Assembly: GCA_964552465.1 (NCBI GenBank)
Contig: CAZKGR010000008.1
Span: 1-64,000, forward strand
Direction: 5' to 3'
Length of the DNA stretch: 64,000 nucleotides
Source: BMS3BBIN04 sp964552465
Lineage (GTDB): Bacteria > Electryoneota > Electryoneia > Electryoneales > Electryoneaceae
Positions 9,747-19,074 of the stretch are shown here, piece by piece. A model generated the notes under the pieces. The model had not been told where the DNA came from. It ran no database searches and was given only the letters and a program-made list of their open reading frames with translations. The stretch's first letter is position 1. Every line of letters starts with the position of its first letter. Made by a program: the position numbers and the translations under genes.

Positions 9747-10888
9747 TGGCCGGCCTCCGGCAGAGTGGGCCTGAGTTTCATCCCATTCGCAGCCCCGGAA
9801 AGCGGCGTCAACACAATCATGTCACCACTTTCGATACCAGCGGTGATCAGTACTTCGTTGGACGTTTTGTAGAACACCTCGACCGGACGGATGGACAACT
9901 GGTTGTCTTTAGCGATCCAGATCGTGTTGTCTTGATGCAGCGCTGATCGTGGTACGACGAAGACATCGTTCGCTGATGTTCCGGAAATCTGCGCTTCTAC
10001 GAATGAACCCAAGCTGAGCGCGGCGTCACCCTTGAACGGATCATCAACGCGGACCACTACTCGCGCCAAACGTCCGCGCTCGCCAATCACACCGATCTCG
10101 CGATGCACATATCCTGCGAATGTGTGGTTACCATTCCCGTTCTTCAGCACGATGTTCACCGATGCGCCCGGAATATCGATGTAGTCCAGTTCGGACGGTT
10201 GCAGCGAGATCTCGATCTCAGCGATGTCAGTGCTGTACAATTGTCCCACGATACTCTGCGGTCCGATCTGCTGGCCTGGGGATACGTTTTCGCTGGCGAC
10301 TTTGCAATTGAACGGTGCTCGAAGAACCGTTCGGCTCAAGCTCAGTTCTGCCTTAGCCAGGGCTGCTTCGGCAGACTGAAGGTTGGCTTGGGACTGTCGC
10401 AGTTGCGGTTCAAACAGCACAAGCGAGCTGGGCTCACCATCGGAATTCTGGTCACCCTTAATCAACTCCCATTCTGTACGAGCTATCTCGGCGTTAGCTT
10501 CAGTGACTTCCAGTTGATATCGCGCCTGAGCGACCATTGCTTCAGACTGTTGCACACCGAGTTCATAGTCAGTCGATTCGATTCTGACCAGTTCATCGCC
10601 TTCGGCAAACGATCCACCGGCGAGGAAGTCCGGGTGCACCCAGACCACTTGTCCGCCCACCTGCGGGGTGAGTGCGATCTGGTGCAACGCGTGAACGTTT
10701 CCATGTCCGGTGATGGTTACCTGGCGGTCGGTTTTCTCAGCGATGATCACGTTTACCAATGCACCTTGCGGGGTGTTGTCCACTTGTTCGGGCACACGTC
10801 TACCCATGATCAATGCAGCCATGATCACGATGCCGATGAGGATCACTCCCGGCACGATAAACAGTCGTCTTGTGGTCCGTTTCTTCAT
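9743..10888 (-). CDS. RND efflux periplasmic adaptor (membrane fusion protein)
   Basis: A 381-aa adaptor linking the inner-membrane pump to the outer-membrane channel. It has one N-terminal membrane anchor (residues about 8-28), a lipoyl/barrel-sandwich half-motif (TPQVGGQVVWVHPDF) and a helical hairpin with repeated Q/A/E (about 100-165). The second lipoyl half (LRAPFNCKVASENVSPGQQI) and beta-barrel domains follow. Its start codon shares one base with the stop of the outer-membrane factor gene (TAATG), and its stop overlaps the pump start by 4 bases, so translational coupling is likely. Confidence 0.92.
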   Translation of the reverse strand: MKKRTTRRLFIVPGVILIGIVIMAALIMGRRVPEQVDNTPQGALVNVIIAEKTDRQVTITGHGNVHALHQIALTPQVGGQVVWVHPDFLAGGSFAEGDELVRIESTDYELGVQQSEAMVAQARYQLEVTEANAEIARTEWELIKGDQNSDGEPSSLVLFEPQLRQSQANLQSAEAALAKAELSLSRTVLRAPFNCKVASENVSPGQQIGPQSIVGQLYSTDIAEIEISLQPSELDYIDIPGASVNIVLKNGNGNHTFAGYVHREIGVIGERGRLARVVVRVDDPFKGDAALSLGSFVEAQISGTSANDVFVVPRSALHQDNTIWIAKDNQLSIRPVEVFYKTSNEVLITAGIESGDMIVLTPLSGAANGMKLRPTLPEAGQ

Positions 10889-12390
10889 TAATCGTTCACC
10901 TCAATGAGATCGCCGTGCTTGTCGAGTTCGACACTGGCGATGATATCGTCCATCCAACTTCCCGCCAGCGCCGTTGCGAGGGAGATGCGGGCATCGAGCA
11001 GGTTGTATTGCGCTTGAATCAGGCCACGTTGCGCGTTCAGGTGCGTAGACTGAGCAAATGTTACCGGCAGGTAGTCGGTCACACCGCGTAGGTACCGATC
11101 AGTCGCCACACGTAAACTGGATTGTGCTGCTTTAGCCTGTTCGCCACGATGTTGCAACGCTTCTTCGAGACGCGTGTTGTTAACCAGCGCGTCCTCAACC
11201 TCCTGAAACGCGGTTAGGACAGATTGACGGTAGGCCGCGACTTGCGCTTTCCATCCAGCTTCAGAAATCTGCGATGCGTTATACAGTTTCCCACCGTTAA
11301 ACAGCGGAATCGTCGCGCTTCCGATGGTGGACCAGACGATGTTCGTCGGATCAACAGCGTCCGCGAGTTCGACGGATCGTCCGCTGAGTTGTCCGGTCAG
11401 GCTGAAGTTGGGCAGCATGTTCGCAACTGCTTCGGCGGAAGCGCGGTCAGCCGCGACCAGACGTTGGTAAGCCGCACGTACATCCGGCCGCCGCTGTACC
11501 AGATCACTGGGCAACACGGTTGCGACTGCGGGCAATGCGTCGGGCAATACATAATCCCCATCGGTCCAGCCTGTGCTCGGGTATTCGGCGAGCAGTGTGG
11601 ACAACGCATGTTCGGCTGCCGCAAGACGGGCGGCGTTAGCTTCCGCGTCTGCCCGTGCACCGGCAAGCGTGGTCCGTGCCTGGTACAAGTCGGATGATCC
11701 AGTCACGCCGCGCTTGTAGCGTTCCTCGATAAGGGTCAGGTTGTTGGTGAACGTCTCAATGTTTGAATCCAACAGATCCTGTTGTAGCCGAAGGGTGACA
11801 GCTCCGTACCACGCTCGCGTCATCAATCCAGACAGGCTCAAAACGTACGCGCGCAGGTCTTCTTCGCTGGCGCGGTAATTGGCTTTAGCACCCTGACGGT
11901 TGGCATGGTATTTACCCCACAAGTCGAGCTCATAGCTCGCTTGTAGTCCAACATTCCAGATCTCGTCTATAGCAAACTGAGCGGCGGGATTGTATGTCCC
12001 TCCTGCGAATGGGTTGGTCCCCTCGCCTTCGAGATAGCCCTGTTCCTGGTAAGCTGCGGAACCGTTGACTGAAGGGAACCATGATCCACGTGCAATTGCC
12101 AGCTGTCCCCGTGCTTGTTCATGACGAGCCAGCATCTGGGCAAAGGTCAGGTTGTTGTGAAACGCGCTGTCGATCAACGCGTCGAGGGTTGGATCATCGA
12201 ACGCTGTCCACCAACGTTCCGACACGGCGCCGGACAGATCAGGCGGCAGTTCAGAGTTGAACTGCTCTGGTGGTGGTTCGAGTTCAACATCGCGCACCGG
12301 TCGCCACCCCGCGCAGCCGCTCAGGCCAATCAAACCGAGCAGCAGCAGGACAACCAGGAAGGATCTGGTTCGCGTGTATGTCCTATTCAT
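10888..12390 (-). CDS. RND efflux outer-membrane factor, NodT/OprM-type lipoprotein
   Basis: A 500-aa TolC-family channel. The signal peptide ends in a lipobox (GLSGC, Cys about 26), as in OprM/NodT-type outer-membrane factors. Two OEP repeats follow, with long Ala/Gln-rich helices and the family segment RRPDVRAAYQRLVAADR. It overlaps the end of marR by 8 bases and abuts the adaptor, so one transcript probably encodes the regulator and the whole pump. Confidence 0.92.
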   Translation of the reverse strand: MNRTYTRTRSFLVVLLLLGLIGLSGCAGWRPVRDVELEPPPEQFNSELPPDLSGAVSERWWTAFDDPTLDALIDSAFHNNLTFAQMLARHEQARGQLAIARGSWFPSVNGSAAYQEQGYLEGEGTNPFAGGTYNPAAQFAIDEIWNVGLQASYELDLWGKYHANRQGAKANYRASEEDLRAYVLSLSGLMTRAWYGAVTLRLQQDLLDSNIETFTNNLTLIEERYKRGVTGSSDLYQARTTLAGARADAEANAARLAAAEHALSTLLAEYPSTGWTDGDYVLPDALPAVATVLPSDLVQRRPDVRAAYQRLVAADRASAEAVANMLPNFSLTGQLSGRSVELADAVDPTNIVWSTIGSATIPLFNGGKLYNASQISEAGWKAQVAAYRQSVLTAFQEVEDALVNNTRLEEALQHRGEQAKAAQSSLRVATDRYLRGVTDYLPVTFAQSTHLNAQRGLIQAQYNLLDARISLATALAGSWMDDIIASVELDKHGDLIEVND

Positions 12391-12940
12391 CGGAATCGTT
12401 CTCCGTGTTGATAATCAAATGACTATCCCAACCGCTTGGTGCATCATCAGGTGCTTTGCCTGGAGGATAGATGGTCTTTGGTGGGATGAATGTCACCCCT
12501 CCGATATTCATCGTCATTTTGTTGATGGTTTGGATGAAATGAACACGATCCTGTTCACTTATCCCATTCATTGCCTTCTCATTCAGTTTATGGAACATCT
12601 GGTTCAACTTCGATTCCAGTTCATTTCCAGCCTCAGTGAGTCCCACCAGCTTGATTCGACGATCTGTTGGATGAGGTTTTCGTTCGATGATACCGCGCTC
12701 TTCAAGAGCATCGATGTGCCGGAGTACGCTTGGATGGGCATAGGAGAGGAACGTTGACAGCTCGACAAGTGAGGTTGGTCCTTTGTGCTTCAGCATGGTG
12801 AGAAGGATTGCCTCAGTACCGCTGACACCATGCTCCTGTGAGTATTCATCCAGTTTGGATTTCATTGCGATCTGCAGGCGGTGCACCCAGAATCCCAGCA
12901 TCTGGGATGGGTATCTTCGTTCGTGTTCTTGCATAGCCAT
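12383..12940 (-). CDS. MarR-family transcriptional regulator of the efflux operon
   Basis: A winged-helix MarR-type repressor of about 185 aa. The frame is open from 12991, but ATG 12940 is preferred: AGAAGAAAG lies upstream, and the ATG at 12991 sits about 20 bases from the predicted transcript start without a ribosome site. The helix-turn-helix and wing run through GPTSLVELSTFLSYAHPSV and ERKPHPTDRRIKLVGLTEAG, the latter containing the DxR wing motif. The C-terminal tail (about 40 aa, proline-rich) is longer than usual. As first gene of the operon beside a palindromic operator, it probably represses itself and the pump and is released by a ligand. Confidence 0.9.
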   Translation of the reverse strand: MAMQEHERRYPSQMLGFWVHRLQIAMKSKLDEYSQEHGVSGTEAILLTMLKHKGPTSLVELSTFLSYAHPSVLRHIDALEERGIIERKPHPTDRRIKLVGLTEAGNELESKLNQMFHKLNEKAMNGISEQDRVHFIQTINKMTMNIGGVTFIPPKTIYPPGKAPDDAPSGWDSHLIINTENDSDE

Positions 12941-12989
12941 TGTCTTTCTTCTGATGTACGGAAACAATGTCACTGCGTCGCAGGCTAAC

Positions 12990-13047
12990 ATGTAGCAGTC
13001 AACTGTGTAGCGTGCTACATAGTAGCGTCGTACGTATTCAATGTCAA
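12990..13047 (-). promoter_or_regulatory. Promoter and MarR operator of the efflux operon
   Basis: Reading the minus strand, TTGACA (13047-13042), a 17-base spacer and TACTAT (13024-13019) form a strong sigma-70-type promoter. A palindrome TGTAGC-GT-GCTACA (13006-13019) begins at the -10 and covers the expected transcript start. A third half-site ATGTAGCA lies at 12990-12997, 15 bases from the next. This is the expected arrangement for autorepression by the adjacent MarR protein; binding itself is inference. Confidence 0.75.
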
Positions 13048-13171
13048 GAGCGGAACTCGAAGTGATCTCGGCGAGACCTGGTTACTGGGTAGCAGTCGGA
13101 AGTTGCGTGTGTGAGACGTAGTATGCTTGATCGAACTTGCGGGTATTGGCATTGTGAGATGAAGTGGTAGG

Positions 13172-14149
13172 ATGCACAGGATATTGCGAATGGAGTTTTC
13201 AACCTTTAGCAGGCGATTGATGAAGCATCTGTCAGCCCGGTTTCGCAAGCCAGGTCCGAGCGGATTCGGCTGGAGTAGTACGGCTGACCAGGTCTGTTCA
13301 GGGTTGGATTTGACTGGTCAGACATATGTTGTGACTGGCGCAAACTCAGGCATTGGGGTTGAGACAGTCCGTGCGTTGGTTTTACAAGGGGCTCATGTGT
13401 TTGCTGCCTGCCGCACGTTGAAAAAGGCAGAGCAGGTGCGGGATGGTTTTGGGGATCTGGTCTTGCCCGTGGCATGCGAACTCTCAGACTTGAGTTCCGT
13501 GCGCGCATGTGTCGAATCTATCAAAGCGAGTGGTCGCAAGCTGGATGGCATCATTGCCAACGCCGGGATATTTGCTCTGCCAGAACGGGAGTTAGTTCAT
13601 GGGATCGAGCGTCAGTTCTTCACGAATCACATTGGTCACTTCGCACTGGTGACGGCCTTGTTGGATCAGCTGGCGGACGCCGGTAGAGTGGTGATGGTCA
13701 GCAGCTCCGGCCATCGGTTGGCGCCACCGTCCGGGATCGAGCTTGACCGTCTCGATGGTGACGGCTGGTACACACCGTGGATGGCCTATGGTCACACCAA
13801 GTTGGCCAATCTGCTGTTCGCGAAGGAGCTAGCGAGACGCTTCAAAGACACAAGACGTGTTGCCATCGCTGTGCATCCGGGTCTGGTGTACACGAATCTG
13901 CAACGCAACATGCGAATCGCCTGGTTGGCGATGATCGTCATGTCGTTGGGCAGGTTGTTATTCGTGAAATCAGCCCGAAAGGGAGCTGCTACGCAGGTTT
14001 ATGCGGCGGTTCATCCCGATGCGATCAACTTGAATGGTGAGTTCCTGGATGATTGCAATGTCAGCCAGCCGACCGATCATGCTCGTGACCCACATCTCGC
14101 TGAACGATTATGGGAAGTGTCCGAACAGATCGTTGCCGGATTGCTCTGA
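13172..14149 (+). CDS. Short-chain dehydrogenase/reductase (retinol dehydrogenase-like)
   Basis: A 325-aa NAD(P)-dependent oxidoreductase of the classical SDR fold. It shows the dinucleotide motif TGANSGIG, the NAG-type motif (IIANAGIF), the serine region VMVSSSGH and the YxxxK pair in AYGHTKLANLLF. The last resembles the retinol-dehydrogenase/WWOX-like group, where N follows the K helix. An alternative ATG at 13190, with AGGA upstream, would trim six residues. It is transcribed away from the efflux operon and ends 77 bases before the TonB receptor gene. Substrate unknown. Confidence 0.87.
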   Translation: MHRILRMEFSTFSRRLMKHLSARFRKPGPSGFGWSSTADQVCSGLDLTGQTYVVTGANSGIGVETVRALVLQGAHVFAACRTLKKAEQVRDGFGDLVLPVACELSDLSSVRACVESIKASGRKLDGIIANAGIFALPERELVHGIERQFFTNHIGHFALVTALLDQLADAGRVVMVSSSGHRLAPPSGIELDRLDGDGWYTPWMAYGHTKLANLLFAKELARRFKDTRRVAIAVHPGLVYTNLQRNMRIAWLAMIVMSLGRLLFVKSARKGAATQVYAAVHPDAINLNGEFLDDCNVSQPTDHARDPHLAERLWEVSEQIVAGLL

Positions 14150-14226
14150 ATGCGAGGCATTGGACCTTTATCAGCGATTTAACGTATTAGGTTATACTGT
14201 GCAACGATAACGACGATTAGTTAAAC

Positions 14227-16782
14227 ATGTACGGTTTACAAATGCGCTCAATTCTGCTTTTCCTTTTAGCCTCCCTGATCCTTATCACTTCAACCCAAGC
14301 CACCTTGAAATCAGCCCTGTTTGGCAGGTTGACGGGAACAGTTGTCGATCAATCAGGCGTGCCGATTCCTTCTGCGTCCGTCCGTCTCGATGGTACACCC
14401 TTAGGCGTGGCGTCTGAGATTGATGGCCGTTTCCGACTCACCGCGATCACTCCCGGTTTTTATACGGTGCTGGTCAGCAATGTTGGATACCGTCCGCAGC
14501 AAATACTCGAGGTGCAGATCACTTCAGGACGCACGACGACACTTACTATCGAGCTTGCGCCTCAAACGATGAATCTCGATCCGGTAACGGTGACGTTTAA
14601 AAAGCCACCCGTTAGTCTGGATGAGACGCACGAACGAGTGAGTGTCACTCAGAAGACGATCGCCGAATTGCCGGTCCGTCGCAGCGACCACATGTTGCAG
14701 TATCAGCCAGGGATGGTGATCGGTCCGGGCGGAGATGTGCATGTACGCGGAGGGCGTAGCGGAAGTGTGGAATATGTGGTCGATGGGATGCGTGTCGAAG
14801 ATCCGGTTGCCGGACGCCGAGCGGCAAACATTGGACGTGAAGGAATGGAAGAGGTGCAGTTTCACACCGGCACTTTCAATGCGGAATACGGCTCGTCGAT
14901 GAGTGGTGTGGTCAATATCTACAGTCGGGAAGGTGGCGAGAAATATCGTGGCAGCATCGAGTGGGAATCGCCGATGCTCAACGACAGCCCATACCGTGAT
15001 GACAATGATTCTCGGTACGATCCGGCGACGGTTCTCGATAATCAGGATCCATGGATTCCAACGGAAGGACGATACTCTGGAACGTTGTCCGGACCGGTCC
15101 CCTTTTTCAGTCCAATGACATTCTTCCTGCACGGTGTCCACGAAGCCGAGACGAAGACTGAGCCGTTTGGAGATAAATGGGTGCGGAGAATCACGGGGAA
15201 GTTGGCGTTGCCGGTGGATGATGGGAAACTCGCATTGAGCTTTGGGCTTCGCGGGCGTGATGATCAGCCGTACAACCATCAGTGGAAGTACAATGCTGAC
15301 CAATATCACCGTCGTTGGGAACGCAACAACCGTGCATCATTAACCTGGACCGACTCGGTTAATCCATTCCTTTACTACGACCTGACCGCAGGCATATATC
15401 ACCGCACTTATGATGTTAAAGTGTTCCAGACGTGGGACGAGTATCTCGCGTCCGACTGGCAGGTGCCAGAGCTGGGTCTGCATGACTACTTCTATGAGGA
15501 AGATGACTGGTCGGACACGTGGTCTGAGTCAGAAGCGACTTCGCTGGTAGCATCCGGCGAATTGAACTGGTATCCCGATCCGCGCCAGGAAGTGACAGGC
15601 GGTGTGGAAGTGCGTCGTGAGCAACTGAGGCTGGTTGATATTGAAATTACCGGCATTGGTTGGAATGAAAAGATGATTGGGAAGTTAAACAGTTTTGACG
15701 AGTCACCGGTCGAATTTGCTGCATGGGGGCAGGATCGGTACGAACTTGACCGTTGGGTATTTCGCGGAGGACTGCGATATGACTACGCCAATCCGGGAGG
15801 TGAAGGTGTTGCGGCTTTTACTAATGGTTCTGGCAGCACAAGACTCAAAACGAGTTCCATTGATCCCAAGTATCAGCTGAGCCCACGGTTGGGCGTGTCT
15901 TATCGGATGCTCAACAGCATGTCCCTGCATGCTGGCTACGGTCATTTCTTCCAGATGCCCGATTATGAAGCGATGTTCATCAATGCCGCCAGTTTCAGTG
16001 CTCGACAGGCCAGGCAATTCGAGATCGTGGGCAACACCGACCTCGAACCACAGCGCACGGTTTCGTACGAACTCGGCCTCAAGCATGCCCTATCAGACTA
16101 TGTTGGATACGCGGTGACGGGTTTCTACAACGATGTCAGCGATCTAGTGTCAGCGCGTCGAGTGTTTGACGAGGATGGTCAAGAATATCTCAGCTACGAA
16201 AACATCGATGAGTCGCGCAGCTATGGTATCGAAGTGTCCGTGCGCAAAACATTCGGCGACTTCTGGTCGTTGGATCTGAACTACACGCTGAGTTGGGCGG
16301 AAGAGATGGTTGATGGGGAACCGGGCAATCCGTTGCTGTGGGATCGTCGGCACACATCCAATACGGTTTTCGCGTGGCAGACCGGACGCAAGTACTACCC
16401 TGAACTGTTCGGGACATCGGTGTTGCAAGGGGCGAGCATCGGTTTGCTGACCACGATTTCCAGTGGATTGCCAAATCCGGGTTCGTGGAGTGACGATCCA
16501 TACGTGCAAGCATTGAATCCGGATGATTCTGGTGCAGACTTCCTGCGCGTGGACGTGCGCGTAGCAAAATCGTTCTGGTGGGATGATGTGGTGATAACGC
16601 CGTTCGTCACCGTTGATAACATCTTTGATCGGCAGAACCCGATTGAAGTTGGATCGAAAAACAATTACGCGGCGTACGAATGGGATGGCGATTTGGGAGT
16701 AAATGTTCCGACGAACGACATTGATCCGACCTACTGGGACATTCCCCGCATCGTCCGCGCGGGCGTACAACTAAGCTATTGA
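14227..16782 (+). CDS. TonB-dependent outer-membrane receptor with carboxypeptidase-like domain
   Basis: An 851-aa TonB-dependent receptor. After the signal peptide (a start at 14242 would trim five residues) come three parts. First is a carboxypeptidase-regulatory-like domain (GRLTGTVVDQSGVPIPSASV, about 33-115). Next is a plug domain with the FCB-type signature VHVRGGRSGSVEYVVDGM and NAEYGSSMSGVVNI (about 130-235). The rest is a 22-strand-type barrel ending in Tyr (RAGVQLSY). It imports an unknown ligand using TonB energy. No transporter partner lies beside it, and a terminator follows. Confidence 0.92.
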   Translation: MYGLQMRSILLFLLASLILITSTQATLKSALFGRLTGTVVDQSGVPIPSASVRLDGTPLGVASEIDGRFRLTAITPGFYTVLVSNVGYRPQQILEVQITSGRTTTLTIELAPQTMNLDPVTVTFKKPPVSLDETHERVSVTQKTIAELPVRRSDHMLQYQPGMVIGPGGDVHVRGGRSGSVEYVVDGMRVEDPVAGRRAANIGREGMEEVQFHTGTFNAEYGSSMSGVVNIYSREGGEKYRGSIEWESPMLNDSPYRDDNDSRYDPATVLDNQDPWIPTEGRYSGTLSGPVPFFSPMTFFLHGVHEAETKTEPFGDKWVRRITGKLALPVDDGKLALSFGLRGRDDQPYNHQWKYNADQYHRRWERNNRASLTWTDSVNPFLYYDLTAGIYHRTYDVKVFQTWDEYLASDWQVPELGLHDYFYEEDDWSDTWSESEATSLVASGELNWYPDPRQEVTGGVEVRREQLRLVDIEITGIGWNEKMIGKLNSFDESPVEFAAWGQDRYELDRWVFRGGLRYDYANPGGEGVAAFTNGSGSTRLKTSSIDPKYQLSPRLGVSYRMLNSMSLHAGYGHFFQMPDYEAMFINAASFSARQARQFEIVGNTDLEPQRTVSYELGLKHALSDYVGYAVTGFYNDVSDLVSARRVFDEDGQEYLSYENIDESRSYGIEVSVRKTFGDFWSLDLNYTLSWAEEMVDGEPGNPLLWDRRHTSNTVFAWQTGRKYYPELFGTSVLQGASIGLLTTISSGLPNPGSWSDDPYVQALNPDDSGADFLRVDVRVAKSFWWDDVVITPFVTVDNIFDRQNPIEVGSKNNYAAYEWDGDLGVNVPTNDIDPTYWDIPRIVRAGVQLSY

Positions 16783-16827
16783 TGTAAATAGTCATAATAG
16801 CAGAAGCCGATTCTGCTCTGGGAAAAT

Positions 16828-16857
16828 AGGGACAGCTGTGCGCCTGTCCCTGTTTTT
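16828..16857 (+). terminator. Terminator hairpin; also copy 1 of a dispersed GGGACAG repeat
   Basis: Stem AGGGACAG (16828-16835) with CTGTCCCT (16844-16851), loop CTGTGCGC, then GTTTTTG. It lies 46 bases past the TonB receptor gene. The same hairpin recurs at 22308-22333 and, inverted, at 24215-24241. Confidence 0.7.
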
Positions 16858-17312
16858 GTGTCCACTGCTAAACCTGATGTCCAAATCCTCTCAAGATGTA
16901 CTAGCATGTTTCACAAGAGCTGGGGATAGTGATCCTATTCACAAATGACATCAACTGTTATTAACGGAGATAGACGCCTGTAAAACAGAACGCTATCGGG
17001 CCTGTAGAAAAAATCTTAGGAATACCTAATCAAGTATTGACTTTGGCAGGAAAACCTGTTACCATGGGCGTTGGGAAAAACCAAAATATCTGAACACAAT
17101 GCACAGCGAATAATTCAAAAGTCCTACAGTAGATGGACAATCTGTTTAGGTAGTCCCGGGTATGGATAGGGGATCGTTCGACAAAGGGTAAATACAGCCA
17201 TTAAGTTGCGTTCATCGATTGCATCATCGTCTACGAATCTCCTTCAATCCGACTGCAACACCCTGAAGTTCCAGTCACAAGATCAGACTACAACATGAAC
17301 GGGTAATCTTCC
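16858..17312 (+). promoter_or_regulatory. 455-bp gene-free leader with a candidate promoter at 17037-17065
   Basis: No coding sequence is convincing here. TTGACT (17037-17042), a 17-base spacer and TACCAT (17060-17065) make a plausible promoter for the ABC transporter operon, giving a leader of about 240 bases. No riboswitch or RNA gene was recognised in the leader. Confidence 0.4.
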
Positions 17313-19040
17313 ATGTCTGCATTGACAGACAGCTTGAGCGACCTGAAAAGGTGGCGGGAAATCTCAATTGCAATCGCGAGATTTGGCAAGCGTCATCGCT
17401 CGGTCTTGTTGCTTGGGTTGAGTATGTCCGTCATCATCGTTGCGGTTCGCGTCGCCCTGCCCTGGCTGTTTAAGTGGATGATCCACAACTGGCTGGAAGC
17501 TGATCAACTCGTTATTCCACTATGGATTGAGACGATTGGACCTGGCCTGACTATCGGTATGGCATTCCTAATACTGGTTAGTCTCCACGGATATGCCGAC
17601 TATTCGGCGAGGTTGAATTTTGCCCGCTTTGCCATTGGAACCTTGCGCGACATCCGCGCTGCGGTTTTCACTGCCCTGAAACTTTCACCCGGCGAAACAC
17701 TACCGACTCATGAAGGTGATCTGATATCGCGCCTGATTGGTGATGTTGCCCGGATGAAAACTGGTCTCAAGGGTTTTCTAATTCATGTTGCGACCAATGG
17801 ACTGCTGTTGCTGGTCGTGTCAATTGTGCTGATGATTGTCGATGCTACGCTTGGGATCTTTTTCTTTGCTGCTTTCCTGATCGTACTGGTAATAACCTTC
17901 TTCACGGCGTCCAGCCTGTACCGACGTGCCTTGCGATATCGCATCAAGGAAGGCGACCTGGCAACTGCGATTTACGATTACTTTGAACCGACCCCAACAA
18001 GCGGTTCAATCCCGGCGATAAACGAATCCAGCGGTCGTCATGAAGCTGCCTTGTCCAAGACTCAGGGGTTGGCAACATGGACGACCCATATCATATACGG
18101 GCTGGCCGTGATGGCAACCGTAATCATCGGGATGAATCGTGTTTCCACCGGTGATCTCGCAACCAGTGACCTAGTGATTTTCCTTCTGTATGCACTTATT
18201 GTGCGTGCACCTCTGGTAAAAATTAACCGTCAGGGTTCTCGTACCGGGAAGATTTTTGCCTGTGCGGATCGGCTTGTGCAGATCATGGAGTCCAAACCTG
18301 AGGATTCCGGCGAAATTGCGAATCCCGCTTGGCGGCAGATCGAACTGTGTTCCATCAAGACAAAAAGCACGAAGGCCAGGGGCAAACGCAAACGCCTTGG
18401 TGCTATCGATCTGACTGTGAACCGTGGTCAAAAGATACTTGTAACCGGTAAGAGCGGTTCCGGTAAATCATCCTTGCTGAGTGCGTTGGCAAATCAATTG
18501 CGGGTGAACTCGGGTGCACGCTTCCTGGACGGCGTGGATTACGAACAGTTAGATGCAGGATCATTTAACGATCTGGTGATGTTTGTCGAACACGATTACC
18601 AGTGGCCAAAGAAGCCTGTAGCGCAACTACTAAACTTGGATTCTGAACGTCTGCAAGCCAACACGGAACTAATCGAATCAATCGGTTTGAACCGTCTGCT
18701 TCAGGAATTACCCAAGGGAGCGGAAACGAAGCTGGGTTCAGAACATCTGTCACCCAGCGAACGCCGTCTAATGGCTATCGCCAGTGCTGCACTTGGCGAT
18801 CGATCACTCATCCTTCTGGATGACATCTTCGCAGACTTTTCGAAGCAGGAAGCGTATATCCGGTTGAACGCACTCATCAAAGCACGTCCGGATGCGACGA
18901 TTGTTGTCAGCATACGTAAACCGGTTGCTGTTGAACTATTTGACCATGTGATTCAGTTGAAAAATGGCAAGATCCAGAGTGTTTCTCCTCAAACCGATCA
19001 GGTTAGAAACACTCAGGCCGCTAAACAGAAATCCGATTAA
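17313..19040 (+). CDS. ABC exporter half-transporter with degenerate ATPase site
   Basis: A 575-aa fused membrane/ATPase protein. Residues about 30-290 contain about six membrane helices of the exporter type. The ATPase domain has an intact Walker A (TGKSGSGKSS, about 376-386). Other motifs deviate: the Q-loop position reads VEHD, the signature LSPSE replaces LSGGQ, Walker B ends LLDDIF with Asp504 at the usual catalytic Glu, and the switch His is replaced by Ile534 (VVSIRKP). If it works as a homodimer, hydrolysis should be weak or unusual. It is followed at 34 bases by a cytidylyltransferase-like gene and a CDP-glycerol-type transferase gene, suggesting a role with a phosphodiester-linked surface product. 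Confidence 0.85.
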   Translation: MSALTDSLSDLKRWREISIAIARFGKRHRSVLLLGLSMSVIIVAVRVALPWLFKWMIHNWLEADQLVIPLWIETIGPGLTIGMAFLILVSLHGYADYSARLNFARFAIGTLRDIRAAVFTALKLSPGETLPTHEGDLISRLIGDVARMKTGLKGFLIHVATNGLLLLVVSIVLMIVDATLGIFFFAAFLIVLVITFFTASSLYRRALRYRIKEGDLATAIYDYFEPTPTSGSIPAINESSGRHEAALSKTQGLATWTTHIIYGLAVMATVIIGMNRVSTGDLATSDLVIFLLYALIVRAPLVKINRQGSRTGKIFACADRLVQIMESKPEDSGEIANPAWRQIELCSIKTKSTKARGKRKRLGAIDLTVNRGQKILVTGKSGSGKSSLLSALANQLRVNSGARFLDGVDYEQLDAGSFNDLVMFVEHDYQWPKKPVAQLLNLDSERLQANTELIESIGLNRLLQELPKGAETKLGSEHLSPSERRLMAIASAALGDRSLILLDDIFADFSKQEAYIRLNALIKARPDATIVVSIRKPVAVELFDHVIQLKNGKIQSVSPQTDQVRNTQAAKQKSD

Positions 19041-19074
19041 AGACTTGGGCAAGTTTTAAACATAGGATTGGCAG

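Noticed and set aside
10103..10891. 262-codon plus-strand frame
   Set aside because: Antisense to the clearly supported efflux adaptor; its sequence shows no domain and no start signal.
12257..12757. 166-codon plus-strand frame across the marR/outer-membrane factor junction
   Set aside because: Antisense to two well-supported overlapping genes; no domain.
14524..15309. 261-codon minus-strand frame
   Set aside because: Lies wholly within the TonB receptor gene on the other strand and has the Arg/His-rich look of a shadow frame.
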